From: Deinococcus humi
GTDB taxonomy: Bacteria; Deinococcota; Deinococci; Deinococcales; Deinococcaceae
Assembly (NCBI RefSeq): GCF_014201875.1
Contig: NZ_JACHFL010000014.1
Coordinates: 1 to 64,000 of the forward strand
Reading direction: 5' to 3'
DNA: 64,000 nt
A program made the position numbers and the translations under genes. The notes under the pieces were generated by a model. It was given only the letters and a program-made list of their open reading frames with translations. It was not told the origin of the DNA and did not search any database. This document shows positions 1-10,281 of the stretch, piece by piece. Each line of letters begins with the position of its first letter. Positions within the stretch are counted from its first letter, which is position 1.

Positions 1-5
1 GTTTC

Positions 6-81
<76 letters not shown>

Positions 82-86
82 TATAT

Positions 87-113
87 GCCCCCTCCAATCG
101 GAGGGGGCTTTTT
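87..113 (+). terminator. Rho-independent terminator of the tRNA-Gly gene
   Basis: A 9-bp GC-rich stem (87-95 with 100-108), a 4-nt loop, then five T residues. It lies 6 nt after the tRNA CCA end. Confidence 0.9.
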
Positions 114-129
114 GATTGCTCTGATGTAG

Positions 130-1419
<1,290 letters not shown>

Positions 1420-1731
1420 AGCCAGATGAGCCACATGAGTTGTTCATCTCTTCACGACTTGATCAGAAACGGCGAGTGAGGGGCAAAATATCGAATTTAT
1501 CGGGTTCTCAGGGTTGACCCTTCTATCTTCATGCTTGTATCATCCGTTCTGATCTGACGCCTACACACCCATCTCGGGGGAGGCACTCAGATTGCACCAC
1601 ACAGTTGCGTAGGCGGGAGAGAACGACGCGGTGAACTACTCCGGGAGAGGAAACTCGGTAACTCGCCCCATCGTCACCTTCAGAAGCCGTTTTTCGTTGC
1701 TTCCGACGCGCGACAACCTTTGGGGGTTCGT
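1420..1731 (+). promoter_or_regulatory. slpA promoter and long untranslated leader
   Basis: The 312 bases between tgt and slpA hold no credible gene. A good promoter is visible: -35 TTGACC (1514-1519), an 18-nt spacer and -10 TATCAT (1538-1543). Transcription from it would leave a leader of about 180 nt. A G-rich ribosome binding site (TGGGGGT, 1721-1727) precedes ATG 1732. Long leaders are common for very abundant surface-layer mRNAs; a role in mRNA stability is inference. Confidence 0.65.
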
Positions 1732-4700
1732 ATGAAGAAAAGCCTGCTCGTTCTCACCGCCGCTCTGGCATTCGGCATGGCCGCTGCCCAGACGGAGGCA
1801 CCCGCCAGCGCACCTCAGGTGCCTGCGCTGACCGACGTTCCGGCCGGTCACTGGGCCAAGGACGCCATTGACCGTCTGGTTGGTCAGGGCATCATCCTGG
1901 GTTACCCCGACGGCACCTACCGTGGCACGCAGAACCTGACGCGCTACGAGGCCGCCGTGATCATCGCGCGCCTGCTCGACCAGGTCCGCACCGGTGAAGT
2001 GCCCGCCAGCACCATCGACGCTGACACCCTGACTGCGCTGCAGAATGCGATTCAGGAACTGGCTGCCGACTTGGCTGCCCTGGGCGTGCGCGTCAGCGAC
2101 CTGGAAGAAAACGCGGTCAGCCGCGACGACTTCACCCGTCTGGAGAGCCGCATCGAGGAACTGGCTGCTGCCGGGACCAATACCGCACCCGCCGGCGACG
2201 CCGAGGCGATTGCCAACATCCAGGCCCAGATCGATGACCTGACGGCCCGCGCCGACGACTACGACACCCTGCGTGCCGATGTCGACGACAACGCCAGCAG
2301 CATCGCCGCTCTGAACGACCTGACCGTGCTGCTGAACCAGGACATCCTGAACCTGCAGGACCGCACCAGCGCCATCGAAGCCGCCCAGGCCGATCTGGTG
2401 CAGAAGGCCGACTTCGACACCCTGTCGGGCCGTGTGGGCGCCGTCGAGGGCCGCGTCACCAAGGTGGAGACCTCGGTGGGCGACCTGGACAACCGTGTCA
2501 AGCAGCTCGAGAAGTACGCCTTCAACTTGCGCCCCAGCCTGAGCATCACCTACAACGTGGCCCGTGGCACGCGCAATATGGACTTTGACCGCCTGATCCC
2601 CGGCACCATCTTCAGCACCGGTGACGATGGCGACGGCGCTACCGCCGATACTGCAGTCGACTGGGCCGATCTGACTGGTGGGCGCGAGCCGATTGCGGCA
2701 TCCGTAGCAGTCCCTGCGGTTCCCAACCGCGGCGAAACCCAGGCCGATTTTGACCTTCGCGTTGCGGCCGCAAGGCAGGCCAATGCGACAAGCTACTACG
2801 GCTTCAGCACCGCCACCGCTGCCCCTGTCTACAGGGAGGGCAACACCACCCTGTCGTTTGGCATCAGCTTCGACAATGCTGGTAAGATCGACACCGCGAC
2901 GAGCGCTACCACGGGTGCATTTACCCCAAGCGCCGGCAAGCTGAACATCAACAAGGTTGATGTGACCTTCGGTGTTCGCGCCGGTCTGCCCACTGCTGAT
3001 AGCCGCTATCCCGATGTCACCCAGGACGGCGTGACGTACCGCCCCCTGTTCTTCTTCTTCAAGCAGGGCACGGCGGCCTTCACCGTGGGCAATGCCCCCG
3101 TGACGGTCACTTTCGGCAAGGCTCTGAAATTCAAGTTTGGGGACTACCTGTTCGACAACGATGCTACCGGGCGCGGCGACGGCTTCGTCGTTAACGTGGA
3201 CGGCAGCACGGTTCCTGTGATCGGTGCGTACAAGCCCAACATCACCGTGGTCTACGGGAGCCGTGGCGGTGGGGACGCAGCTGTTGTTTACAACGACGTC
3301 TACAACACCGCTACCCCTCCTGTGCTGATCAGCCGTACGGCCACTGGCCTGTCTGACGGTGCTTACAAGTACTACCGCGGTGTGCGCGCAGAAATCACCC
3401 CCATTGGCACGCTGAAGGCAGGACTCAACTACGCCCAGGAAACCTTGGACGCCGCAGGGCTTCAGGCGGCTCAGAACGCCGCAGTTGTCGGCGTGCCGAA
3501 CGCAAATCCGGTTGTCCTGCCCGCAGGACGATTCACGATCGCCGGCGACGTTACAGCCTTCGGTGCAGACTTGCACGGTGCGGTCGGCGGCTGGCAGATT
3601 GACAGTGAATATGCACAGAGTCGCGTGACCACCAACTCCTTCGGCGCTACGCCTGTCGCCAACTCCACTGTGACTGAGCGCGCGTTCTACGGCAAGGTCG
3701 CGGGCACCCTGGGTCCAGTCAAGGTTTACGACCTGAACTACCGCAGCATCACTGCGGGTTACAACGCGACGGCTGGCATCATGGAAGCTGATCCGACCGA
3801 CGATGACAGCACGGCGCCCTATCACCTCGACCAGACCGGTTTCGGCATCAAGGTCGGCGGCGCGCTCGGCCCCGTGGCCGTGGGTGCGTACTATGACCGC
3901 GAGACCAACAACGCCAACGCGGCAGACACGCTGATCACCGATCTGGGTGTGGCGGCCAAGGCCAACCTGTTTAATCTGGTGACGGTGCGTGGCGGTTACT
4001 ACCAGTTCAACAAGGCAGCCAACGCTGACACGGACTTCAGCGTGAACGCGGTGACGGGCAACGGTACCCGCTACAGCGTGCGTGCCGACGTTACCCCTGG
4101 CTTCGGTCTGGCAATCGGTGCTTATTACAACTACCTCACCATCAACAATGTCCGTGCCCAAAATGACGCTCTGCTGTTCCGCAACAGCAAGTACAACAGC
4201 TACTTCGGTCTGGCAGACAACGAGTTCCTGAATTCTGACGGTTGCGGGGTCAACCACCCCGGTATCGCCAGGTCCGACACCGACGGTGTGGGCGGCGCGC
4301 TGAGCTTCTCGCTGGCGAACTTCACCGACAAGGCCTGCTACACCGAGTACGGCGCGGAACTGACGCATAATGGCAAGGACGCCAGCGCCTTGGTCAAGGA
4401 CCTCACCTTCCGTGTGGGCTACGCTTCGCGCTTCCGCACCGCCACCAACAGCTACAGCAACGGCTTCACCTACGGCGATGTGCTGTACGGCAAGAAGATT
4501 GGTATCGCGCAGGTGGACGTCAAGGCGGCCTTCGGGATTGACCGTTACGCGAACGCCGATCTCAACGCTGTTGCCGTCGGAAGCTTGGCCAACGTTGCTT
4601 ACAACAGCAATGCCGCGGCTGTCGGCGTCAAAGTGGTCACCGATCCGCTGGGCGTGATCTTCAAACCCAGCTTCGAGGGTCAGGTCGGCTACTACACCCG

Positions 4701-5127
4701 TAGCCATACTTACGGAACCGGCACTTACGTTGCTATTCCTGGAAACACCACCGACGCCGACACTACCAACGACGCCGATGTGCTTGCGCCCAACCCTGGC
4801 AATTACACCTCCAATGCCATCAAGTACTCAGCGGGCGTGAAGCTCAACGAGTTCCTGCTGCCCAACACCAAGCTGGCCGTGTACTACGCCGGTTACCAGG
4901 GCACCAACCGCGCTTACATTCCCTTCAGCGGCAGCACGGCAGGCCGGTTCGTCGATCAGAACAACGGCGGCGCGACTGTCCGGCAGGACCTGGTGTACGT
5001 GGAAGGCAACTACTACGATCTGTCCTTCGGTTACGGCGTGGGCAACCTGCGTCTGCGTAACGGCACCGCTGCGCCCTCCGACGCTCGCGGCCAGGTATTC
5101 AAGATCAGCTACAAGGTCAACTTCTAA
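1732..5127 (+). CDS. slpA: S-layer / outer-membrane anchoring protein SlpA
   Basis: Major envelope protein linking the outer membrane to the cell wall in Deinococcus. From ATG 1732 it has 1131 residues, close to the D. radiodurans protein. It shows a signal peptide (about residues 1-20, MKKSLLVLTAALAF), an SLH domain (about 35-85, with GHWAKDAIDRLVGQGIILGYPDG), a long coiled coil (about 100-265) and a beta-strand-rich region that ends in FKISYKVNF, with the terminal phenylalanine typical of outer-membrane barrels. It has its own promoter and terminator, so it is probably monocistronic and strongly expressed. A long reading frame on the opposite strand (1636-4707) is a shadow of its biased codon use. 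Confidence 0.95.
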   Translation: MKKSLLVLTAALAFGMAAAQTEAPASAPQVPALTDVPAGHWAKDAIDRLVGQGIILGYPDGTYRGTQNLTRYEAAVIIARLLDQVRTGEVPASTIDADTLTALQNAIQELAADLAALGVRVSDLEENAVSRDDFTRLESRIEELAAAGTNTAPAGDAEAIANIQAQIDDLTARADDYDTLRADVDDNASSIAALNDLTVLLNQDILNLQDRTSAIEAAQADLVQKADFDTLSGRVGAVEGRVTKVETSVGDLDNRVKQLEKYAFNLRPSLSITYNVARGTRNMDFDRLIPGTIFSTGDDGDGATADTAVDWADLTGGREPIAASVAVPAVPNRGETQADFDLRVAAARQANATSYYGFSTATAAPVYREGNTTLSFGISFDNAGKIDTATSATTGAFTPSAGKLNINKVDVTFGVRAGLPTADSRYPDVTQDGVTYRPLFFFFKQGTAAFTVGNAPVTVTFGKALKFKFGDYLFDNDATGRGDGFVVNVDGSTVPVIGAYKPNITVVYGSRGGGDAAVVYNDVYNTATPPVLISRTATGLSDGAYKYYRGVRAEITPIGTLKAGLNYAQETLDAAGLQAAQNAAVVGVPNANPVVLPAGRFTIAGDVTAFGADLHGAVGGWQIDSEYAQSRVTTNSFGATPVANSTVTERAFYGKVAGTLGPVKVYDLNYRSITAGYNATAGIMEADPTDDDSTAPYHLDQTGFGIKVGGALGPVAVGAYYDRETNNANAADTLITDLGVAAKANLFNLVTVRGGYYQFNKAANADTDFSVNAVTGNGTRYSVRADVTPGFGLAIGAYYNYLTINNVRAQNDALLFRNSKYNSYFGLADNEFLNSDGCGVNHPGIARSDTDGVGGALSFSLANFTDKACYTEYGAELTHNGKDASALVKDLTFRVGYASRFRTATNSYSNGFTYGDVLYGKKIGIAQVDVKAAFGIDRYANADLNAVAVGSLANVAYNSNAAAVGVKVVTDPLGVIFKPSFEGQVGYYTRSHTYGTGTYVAIPGNTTDADTTNDADVLAPNPGNYTSNAIKYSAGVKLNEFLLPNTKLAVYYAGYQGTNRAYIPFSGSTAGRFVDQNNGGATVRQDLVYVEGNYYDLSFGYGVGNLRLRNGTAAPSDARGQVFKISYKVNF

Positions 5128-5173
5128 ACCCCAACGGGTTCAAGCTGCACCTTCCCTTCCGCCCTGTTTCCTG

Positions 5174-5201
5174 AAAGCCCCCGCACTTGGCGGGGGCTTT
5201 T
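5174..5201 (+). terminator. Rho-independent terminator of slpA
   Basis: Stem GCCCCCGC (5177-5184) with GCGGGGGC (5190-5197), a 5-nt loop, flanked by AAA upstream and TTTT downstream. It follows the slpA stop by about 45 nt. Confidence 0.92.
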
Positions 5202-5246
5202 CGTATCTCTGGCCAGGATCCCTCCGTGTACGTCCGGCCCAGCCGC

Positions 5247-5252
5247 TAGACT
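5247..5252 (+). promoter_or_regulatory. -10 box of a leaderless promoter (ppaC)
   Basis: TAGACT lies 6 nt before ATG 5259 and no Shine-Dalgarno sequence is present. Transcription would start at or next to the start codon. Confidence 0.65.
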
Positions 5253-5258
5253 GCCGCC

Positions 5259-6203
5259 ATGCTTCCTGTGTTCGGACACCTCAACCCAGATACCGACGCC
5301 ATCGCTTCTGCCCTGGTTTATGCCCGTTTGCTGTCGCGGCAGGGGATTGAGGCACGGGCGTACCGCCTTGGGACCCTCAACTTCGAGACGCCCTTCGTAC
5401 TGGAGCGCGCCGAGATGGAGGCGCCACCTCTGTTGCCTGCGCTGGAGCCAGGGACCGCGGTGGCGCTGGTGGACCACAACGAACGTGCACAGTCTGCGCC
5501 TAACCTGGAGTACTTGAAGGTCACCAGGGTGGTCGATCACCACAAGCTGGGCGATCTGACCACCATGCAGCCTGCCTTCCTGCGCTTCGAGCCCGTGGGC
5601 TGCACCGCTACGCTGCTGCTGAAGCTACACCGCGAGGCCCGGCTGAGTGTGGAGAAGGCCGACGCCTGGCTGATGCTCAGCGCCGTGCTGAGCGATACCC
5701 TACATTTCCGCAGCCCCACCACCACTCCGGATGACCGCGAGGCAGTGGCGTTCCTGGCTCCAATTGCTGGCGTGCGCGACGTGACAGCCTACGCACTGGA
5801 GATGTTCGCGGCCAAAAGTGATCTGGGCGATACGCCCGCCGCCGAGCTGCTCAAGATGGATTACAAGGTCTTTCCTTTCGGAGATCCGATTCGTCCGCAG
5901 CGCTGGGGTCTGGGGGTGATCGAGACCACCAATCCTGGCTACGTATTCGGGCGTCAGGCAGAGTTGCTGGCCGCCATGCAAGATGCGCGGGCAGCGGACG
6001 GTCTGGATGGCGTTCTGCTGGGCGTGGTGGACATTCTGAACGAGACCAACCGAATGCTGGTGCCGGGCGAGGCCGAGGCGGCAGTGGTCCAGGCCGCCTT
6101 CGGTACCCCCACGGCGAACAGCGTGGCCGATCTGGGAGACCGCATCAGCCGCAAAAAGCAGATTGTGCCTGCGCTGGAAAAGCACTTCGAGACCCACTCC
6201 TGA
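5259..6203 (+). CDS. ppaC: manganese-dependent inorganic pyrophosphatase (family II, DHH)
   Basis: Hydrolyses cytosolic pyrophosphate to two phosphates and so pulls biosynthetic reactions forward. The family II signature is complete: GHLNPDTDAI near the N-terminus, VDHNE at about residue 70, DHHKLGDL at about 92-99, and the C-terminal SRKKQIVP substrate loop. At 314 residues it has the typical length of a DHH-DHHA2 protein. ATG 5259 is chosen because a -10 box sits directly upstream, as for other leaderless genes here. folC follows after 7 nt (if it starts at 6211), so the two may be cotranscribed. Confidence 0.95.
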   Translation: MLPVFGHLNPDTDAIASALVYARLLSRQGIEARAYRLGTLNFETPFVLERAEMEAPPLLPALEPGTAVALVDHNERAQSAPNLEYLKVTRVVDHHKLGDLTTMQPAFLRFEPVGCTATLLLKLHREARLSVEKADAWLMLSAVLSDTLHFRSPTTTPDDREAVAFLAPIAGVRDVTAYALEMFAAKSDLGDTPAAELLKMDYKVFPFGDPIRPQRWGLGVIETTNPGYVFGRQAELLAAMQDARAADGLDGVLLGVVDILNETNRMLVPGEAEAAVVQAAFGTPTANSVADLGDRISRKKQIVPALEKHFETHS

Positions 6204-6210
6204 GCTGCCC

Positions 6211-7482
6211 GTGATTGACGCTCCAGGAGGAGACAGGCATCTGGACTGGCTGTTCGCCCGTCAACGTTTCGGCGTGCGTCCGGGACTGGACCGGGTACGT
6301 GCCCTGCTGTCCCGTGTGGGGAACCCGCAAGACGCCTTCGAGACCGTGTTGGTGGGTGGCACCAACGGAAAGGGCAGCACCGCCGCCGTGCTGGCGTCCA
6401 TATTGAACGCGGGCGGTCGGTGTACGAGCCTCTTTACCAGCCCGCATCTGACCCGCTTTGCCGAGCGCTTTCAGGTGAGTGGTCAGGAACTCCCCCCGGA
6501 AACCGTCGCTATTGCGCTCGATCGTCTGCGCCCCCACGCCGAAGAAGTTGAGGCGACGTTCTTCGAGATCGTCACCGCTCTGGGTGCGCTGATGTTCGCG
6601 GAGGCCGGGGTTCAGCTTGCGGTGATGGAGGTCGGCCTGGGCGGACGTCTGGACTCCACCAACGCGCTTGACCCTGTGCTGAGCGTGATCAGCAATGTGG
6701 CGCTGGACCACACCGAAATCCTGGGCCATACCCTGGAGGCCATTGCCATCGAGAAGGCCGGAATTCTGCGGGCGGGTCGCCCAGCCGTGACGGGCGTGGC
6801 GGCGGGCCTGCTCCCCTTGCTGCGGGCCACAGGAGCGGACCTGTGGGCAGTGGGCCGGGAAGTACAGGTGCGCGCCCATTCCCTGGGCTGGCAGGGCGCG
6901 GAGGTTGCTGTGAAGTTTCCGGACGCCTCCGTGGAGTTCCAGACCCCATTCCTGGGAGCGCATGGGGCACGGAACGCGGCACTTGCGGCGGCGGCGGCGT
7001 GGCGGCTGGGCATGGGTGAGGAGGCCATCCGTGTGGGCGCGGCCACGGCACACTGGCCAGGACGCCTGGAACTGTTGCCGTGGCGTGGCGGGCACATGCT
7101 GCTAGACGGTGCCCACAATCCCGATGGCGCGCGCGCGCTGGCCGCGACACTGCGGGAACTGGTAGTTGCGCCGTTGCCCCTGATCTTCGGGGCAGCGGCG
7201 GACAAGGACAGGAACGGTGTGGTGGAAGCTCTGCGCCCCCATGTCTCGCACGCCATCCTGACTCAGGCCACGTTCAGTCCACGCGCGGCGACGGCAGCGG
7301 ATCTCGCTGTCCTCTTCCCAGGCCTGCCGGTTACCCTGACCGCCTCGCCACAGCAAGCGCTGGACGCTCTGTCTACCTTCAATGCTCCCCTGGCGCTGGC
7401 GTGCGGCAGCCTGTACCTGATTGGCGAATTGCGGCCCTTGTTGCTGGGCACGACAAGCGAGGACCGGGAGCGCTGGCAGTAG
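6211..7482 (+). CDS. folC: folylpolyglutamate synthase / dihydrofolate synthase
   Basis: Adds glutamate to dihydropteroate or folates using ATP. Mur-ligase-type features are visible: the P-loop GGTNGKGSTAA at about residue 50, LFTSPHLTRFAERF just after it, LGGRLDSTN at about 145, and a C-terminal domain with LLDGAHNPDGARAL. GTG 6211 gives 423 residues and lies just after the ppaC stop. The frame is open back to an ATG at 6163 inside ppaC, but those residues do not resemble FolC. Whether it is bifunctional cannot be decided from sequence alone. Confidence 0.93.
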   Translation: MIDAPGGDRHLDWLFARQRFGVRPGLDRVRALLSRVGNPQDAFETVLVGGTNGKGSTAAVLASILNAGGRCTSLFTSPHLTRFAERFQVSGQELPPETVAIALDRLRPHAEEVEATFFEIVTALGALMFAEAGVQLAVMEVGLGGRLDSTNALDPVLSVISNVALDHTEILGHTLEAIAIEKAGILRAGRPAVTGVAAGLLPLLRATGADLWAVGREVQVRAHSLGWQGAEVAVKFPDASVEFQTPFLGAHGARNAALAAAAAWRLGMGEEAIRVGAATAHWPGRLELLPWRGGHMLLDGAHNPDGARALAATLRELVVAPLPLIFGAAADKDRNGVVEALRPHVSHAILTQATFSPRAATAADLAVLFPGLPVTLTASPQQALDALSTFNAPLALACGSLYLIGELRPLLLGTTSEDRERWQ

Positions 7483-7508
7483 CCCGATAGCGTATATCAA
7501 CCGTCGCC

Positions 7509-7931
7509 TTACTCGCTTCCGGTTTCCGCGCGGTAAGCCGCCTGAACCTGTGCCAAGCCAGGCGCGAGCGCCAGGGCACGCAGGGGTGCCCCGTTGAGCT
7601 TCAGCTTTCCGGCAGTGATGGCTGCAACTGGGTTCAATTTGCCGCTCCAGAAGGCGTGCGCCGTCTCGCCGCTCATGGCAAAGGTCAGATCGCTGCTGGC
7701 GTCGCGGGCGGCCTCGCCCCGGGTGAAGGTAGCGCTCTGCCCGTCGCGCCCATTCACCCGCAGGCAGGCGCGCGGCTCGTGGATGTCGAAGGTCAGCGCC
7801 AGCCGCCCCTGAACCGGGCCAGGATCGGCAGCCTTCAGGAACACCCGCATCAGGAGGTCTTCCAATTCTTCGCCAGTCTGAAAAGGGGGAGGATTCACGG
7901 GTTCAGCCCAGACCAAACGCTCGCCGACCAC
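7509..7931 (-). CDS. SCP2 sterol-binding-domain protein
   Basis: A 140-residue protein that resembles the SCP2 fold: a small alpha/beta domain with the pattern RLALTFDIHEPRACLRVNGRD, a middle segment DLTFAMSGETAHAFWSGKLNP, and AITAGKLKLNGAPLRALAL, which matches the family's typical GKLKLxG turn. Bacterial SCP2 proteins bind lipids or act as small cytosolic accessory proteins; the substrate is unknown here. The start is GTG 7931 with no clear ribosome binding site. It converges with folC and diverges from the small gene at 8063. Confidence 0.75.
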   Translation of the reverse strand: MVGERLVWAEPVNPPPFQTGEELEDLLMRVFLKAADPGPVQGRLALTFDIHEPRACLRVNGRDGQSATFTRGEAARDASSDLTFAMSGETAHAFWSGKLNPVAAITAGKLKLNGAPLRALALAPGLAQVQAAYRAETGSE

Positions 7932-8062
7932 CGTACGATTTCCGGCAATCTTGTGTCCAGCACAGTCTTTAACCGCCTCTCAAAGGGAATGCTGGCATAC
8001 ACACTGCAAGGGCCAACAGGCGTTACATAGACGGGCAAGATCAATTCAAGGAGGTACGAAGC

Positions 8063-8359
8063 ATGAACCAGCAACTTCAGCAGACCATCCAAGCCCTTTC
8101 GGGCGGCGTTCAGGGCGTGGACGCCCAGACGGCAGTCAGCAACGTGTCCAGCTGGCACAGCACGCTCGACGGCGTGCCCGGCGCGGAAAGCGTGACCAGC
8201 ATGCTGGCGCAGCTCAAGAGCGCCCTGGAAAGCGGCGATCTGCAGGGCGCAGCCGGAATGTTGCCTGCCCTGGGCAGCGAAACCGGCAAGCTCGCCTCCG
8301 CCGCACCCGCCGAGGATCAGGAAGGTCTGCGTCAGCTCGCCTCCACTCTGGGAGGCTAA
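8063..8359 (+). CDS. small helical protein of unknown function
   Basis: A 98-residue acidic protein with a strong ribosome binding site (AAGGAGG about 8049-8055, followed by a 7-nt gap) and its own terminator, so expression is well supported. Composition suggests three or four amphipathic helices rich in Ala, Gln, Ser and Leu, with one conserved-looking tryptophan (SSWHSTLDGVPG). There is no signal peptide or membrane segment. I do not recognise a family. Its monocistronic layout suggests an abundant small cytosolic protein. Confidence 0.85.
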   Translation: MNQQLQQTIQALSGGVQGVDAQTAVSNVSSWHSTLDGVPGAESVTSMLAQLKSALESGDLQGAAGMLPALGSETGKLASAAPAEDQEGLRQLASTLGG

Positions 8360-8384
8360 ACCTTCTCTCCGAGTTCGTTCCCCC

Positions 8385-8412
8385 ATCCCTGCCTGCGGGC
8401 GGGGATTTTTTT
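8385..8412 (+). terminator. Rho-independent terminator
   Basis: 9-bp stem (8385-8393 with 8398-8406, one G-T pair), a 4-nt loop and a run of seven T. It follows the small gene ending at 8359. Confidence 0.9.
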
Positions 8413-8434
8413 GTTTTCCCCAGGCCCTGCCCCC

Positions 8435-8440
8435 TATTCT
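8435..8440 (+). promoter_or_regulatory. -10 box of a leaderless promoter (methyltransferase)
   Basis: TATTCT lies 7 nt before ATG 8448, without a ribosome binding site. Confidence 0.6.
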
Positions 8441-8447
8441 GACCCTG

Positions 8448-9380
8448 ATGCCTCTGCTCTCCTTTACCCTGGAACCGCTGTCCGCGATCCTGCCTGCCGT
8501 GCGCGCGGCACTGGCGGATGGGGGAGAGGTCACGCTCGAAGCGCCTGATCCCGACCTGGGGGTGGGCCTGTACGCCGGAGAGTTGGGCGTGGCAGGTCTG
8601 CACCGTCCCTGGAGCGTCTGGACCGACCTGGCCGATGCGCTGGGCGCGCATCTGCTGACGCCAGAGCGGGTGGGGGCGGGCCGGGTGCGCTTTGGCCTGC
8701 GCGCATTCGCCCCCACACCTGCCCCGGACGCGAGCGGATACGGCGCACGGAGTGAGTGGGCTCGGGTGGACAAGCTGGAGGATCCGGTGCTGCTGCTGAC
8801 GTTGGTCGAGGCACTGCGCCGAATCGGTCTCCCTCCGGCTGGGCGCGTGCTGGCGCTGGGCGTGAACACCGGGCGCGAACTGGATGCCCTGGCGCTGGCC
8901 TTCCCTGAACGGTCCTACCCGGACCAGTCCCTCGAGATTCTGGGCGTGGATACTGACGCCTCGGCGCTCCGGCGGGCAAGGGATCGCTTTCCGGGCGCAG
9001 CATTTCTGCAACTGGACGTGACCGGATTGCCGCACCCGGACCTGGGCCGCTTTGACCTGATTATTGCTCTGAGTCTGCTCCAGAGCCCAGGGGTACGGGG
9101 CGACGTGTTGCTCAAAGGGCTGTGCCGTCACCATCTGACGGAAACGGGCGGACTGGTGCTGGGTTTTCCAAATGCCCGCTACCGCGATGGCGTCCTGAGC
9201 TACGGCGCACGCATGAGGAATTTCGAACGCCCGGACCTGAGCCTGTTGTGCGCCGATGTGACCGACACCCGCCGTAACCTGCAAAAGCGCGGTTTTCAGG
9301 TTTTTGTAACGGGTAAATACGAGGTGCTGGTGACTGCATTGCCTGTCGCGCAGCGGGTAGGGCGTGAGCTGGAACTGTAG
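8448..9380 (+). CDS. class I SAM-dependent methyltransferase
   Basis: 310 residues. The second half is a Rossmann methyltransferase: motif I VLALGVNTGRELDAL at about residue 143, an acidic strand end ILGVDTD at about 165, FLQLDVTGLPHPDLGRFDLIIALSLLQ at about 186-212, and a later strand GGLVLGFPNARY. The first 120 residues form an extra N-terminal domain without a familiar motif. The substrate is unknown; the long N-terminal domain may be for recognition. It is flanked by terminators on both sides, so it is monocistronic. Confidence 0.8.
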   Translation: MPLLSFTLEPLSAILPAVRAALADGGEVTLEAPDPDLGVGLYAGELGVAGLHRPWSVWTDLADALGAHLLTPERVGAGRVRFGLRAFAPTPAPDASGYGARSEWARVDKLEDPVLLLTLVEALRRIGLPPAGRVLALGVNTGRELDALALAFPERSYPDQSLEILGVDTDASALRRARDRFPGAAFLQLDVTGLPHPDLGRFDLIIALSLLQSPGVRGDVLLKGLCRHHLTETGGLVLGFPNARYRDGVLSYGARMRNFERPDLSLLCADVTDTRRNLQKRGFQVFVTGKYEVLVTALPVAQRVGRELEL

Positions 9381-9432
9381 CTGTCCATATTTAAGACACT
9401 TCTGCGTTCACTGCCTAACATCTCTCCCCTGA

Positions 9433-9456
9433 CCCCCCCATCGGGGGCGTTTTTTT
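9433..9456 (+). terminator. Rho-independent terminator of the methyltransferase gene
   Basis: Short C-run/G-run hairpin (CCCCC, loop, GGGGG) followed by seven T residues. Confidence 0.7.
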
Positions 9457-9694
9457 GCTTCCAGATGTTCGCCTGATTCTGACGTTGTGAAGAAACTCGT
9501 CTGGAAGGGGTTCCGCGAAAGATTTAGATACTCATTAATCTCATCATGATGATAACGCCTCCATTGCTAGCTGAGGCGTGAGATCCATGTAAGTAACGTG
9601 TAAGAGAGAGATTTTTAACCTCAATGCAGGAAAAAAGCACTGCTGAACTTCCGCCCGCAATCTTAACCTTGTATTTATTTTTAGAGGAGATTCC
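9457..9694 (+). promoter_or_regulatory. AT-rich upstream region of the DUF11 surface locus
   Basis: This stretch has no gene and is clearly AT-richer than its surroundings. It holds a perfect 12-bp palindrome (TCATCATGATGA, 9541-9552), an inverted repeat ACGCCTC/GAGGCGT with an 11-nt spacer (9555-9579), and a strong ribosome binding site AGAGGAGA (9683-9690) for ATG 9695. I cannot fix the -35/-10 pair with confidence. The repeats are candidate operator or leader structures. Confidence 0.5.
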
Positions 9695-10201
9695 ATGAAG
9701 CGCCCCACGCCCCCATTGCTTGTCGCTCTGCTGCTCTGCGGAGCAGTCCAGGCGGCAGCCCAGGTGGGTGAAGCCCTGAGCCTGAAGCTCAACATGTTGC
9801 TCATCAAGACCGTCAAGGTGGATGGCAAGGCCACCGAACAGCTGTTACCCAGCCCCAGTAGCGTCAACCCTGGCGACGTATTGAGCCAGGTGGTCAGCGT
9901 TCAGAACACCAGCGCCAAAACCATGCGCGATCTGCCGGTGCAACTGCCCGTGCCGAAAAATACTTTTTATCTGGCCCCTGAGAAGGGTCTGGACAGCGCC
10001 AGGACCCTGTACTCCATTGATGGTGGGAAGACCTACGCCCCCGCGCCTCTGAAAAAGACCATCACCGTGACTGAGAACGGCAAGTCCGTGCAGAAGGAGG
10101 TGGAGGTCAAGCCCAGTGAGTACACCACCGTGCGCTGGATCGTGTCTGAAGTCAGCCCAGGCGCAACGCTCAAACTTGGCTACCGCATTCAGGTCAAGTA
10201 G
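9695..10201 (+). CDS. small exported DUF11-like protein
   Basis: 168 residues with a signal peptide (about 1-22, ending CGAVQAAAQ). The mature part is one beta-sandwich resembling DUF11/conserved-repeat domains: SVNPGDVLSQVVSVQNTSAK matches the family's 'PGD-hydrophobic-N' start, then PVPKNTFYLAPEKG matches the usual 'P-x-G-T' strand. It ends in KLGYRIQVK, matching the last strand of the fold. It is first of five plus-strand genes for related exported proteins. It may be the minimal subunit of a surface structure; that is inference. Confidence 0.8.
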   Translation: MKRPTPPLLVALLLCGAVQAAAQVGEALSLKLNMLLIKTVKVDGKATEQLLPSPSSVNPGDVLSQVVSVQNTSAKTMRDLPVQLPVPKNTFYLAPEKGLDSARTLYSIDGGKTYAPAPLKKTITVTENGKSVQKEVEVKPSEYTTVRWIVSEVSPGATLKLGYRIQVK

Positions 10202-10281
10202 TTCACTGCCCCACCTGTCTCCACATTCTGATTCGAACATTCACTGGCCACTGATGGCCAAAGCAAACGAGGAGAATACCT

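Noticed and set aside
1636..4707. 1023-residue open frame on the minus strand opposite slpA
   Set aside because: It is antisense to a clear S-layer gene, has no domain pattern and arises from biased codon use.
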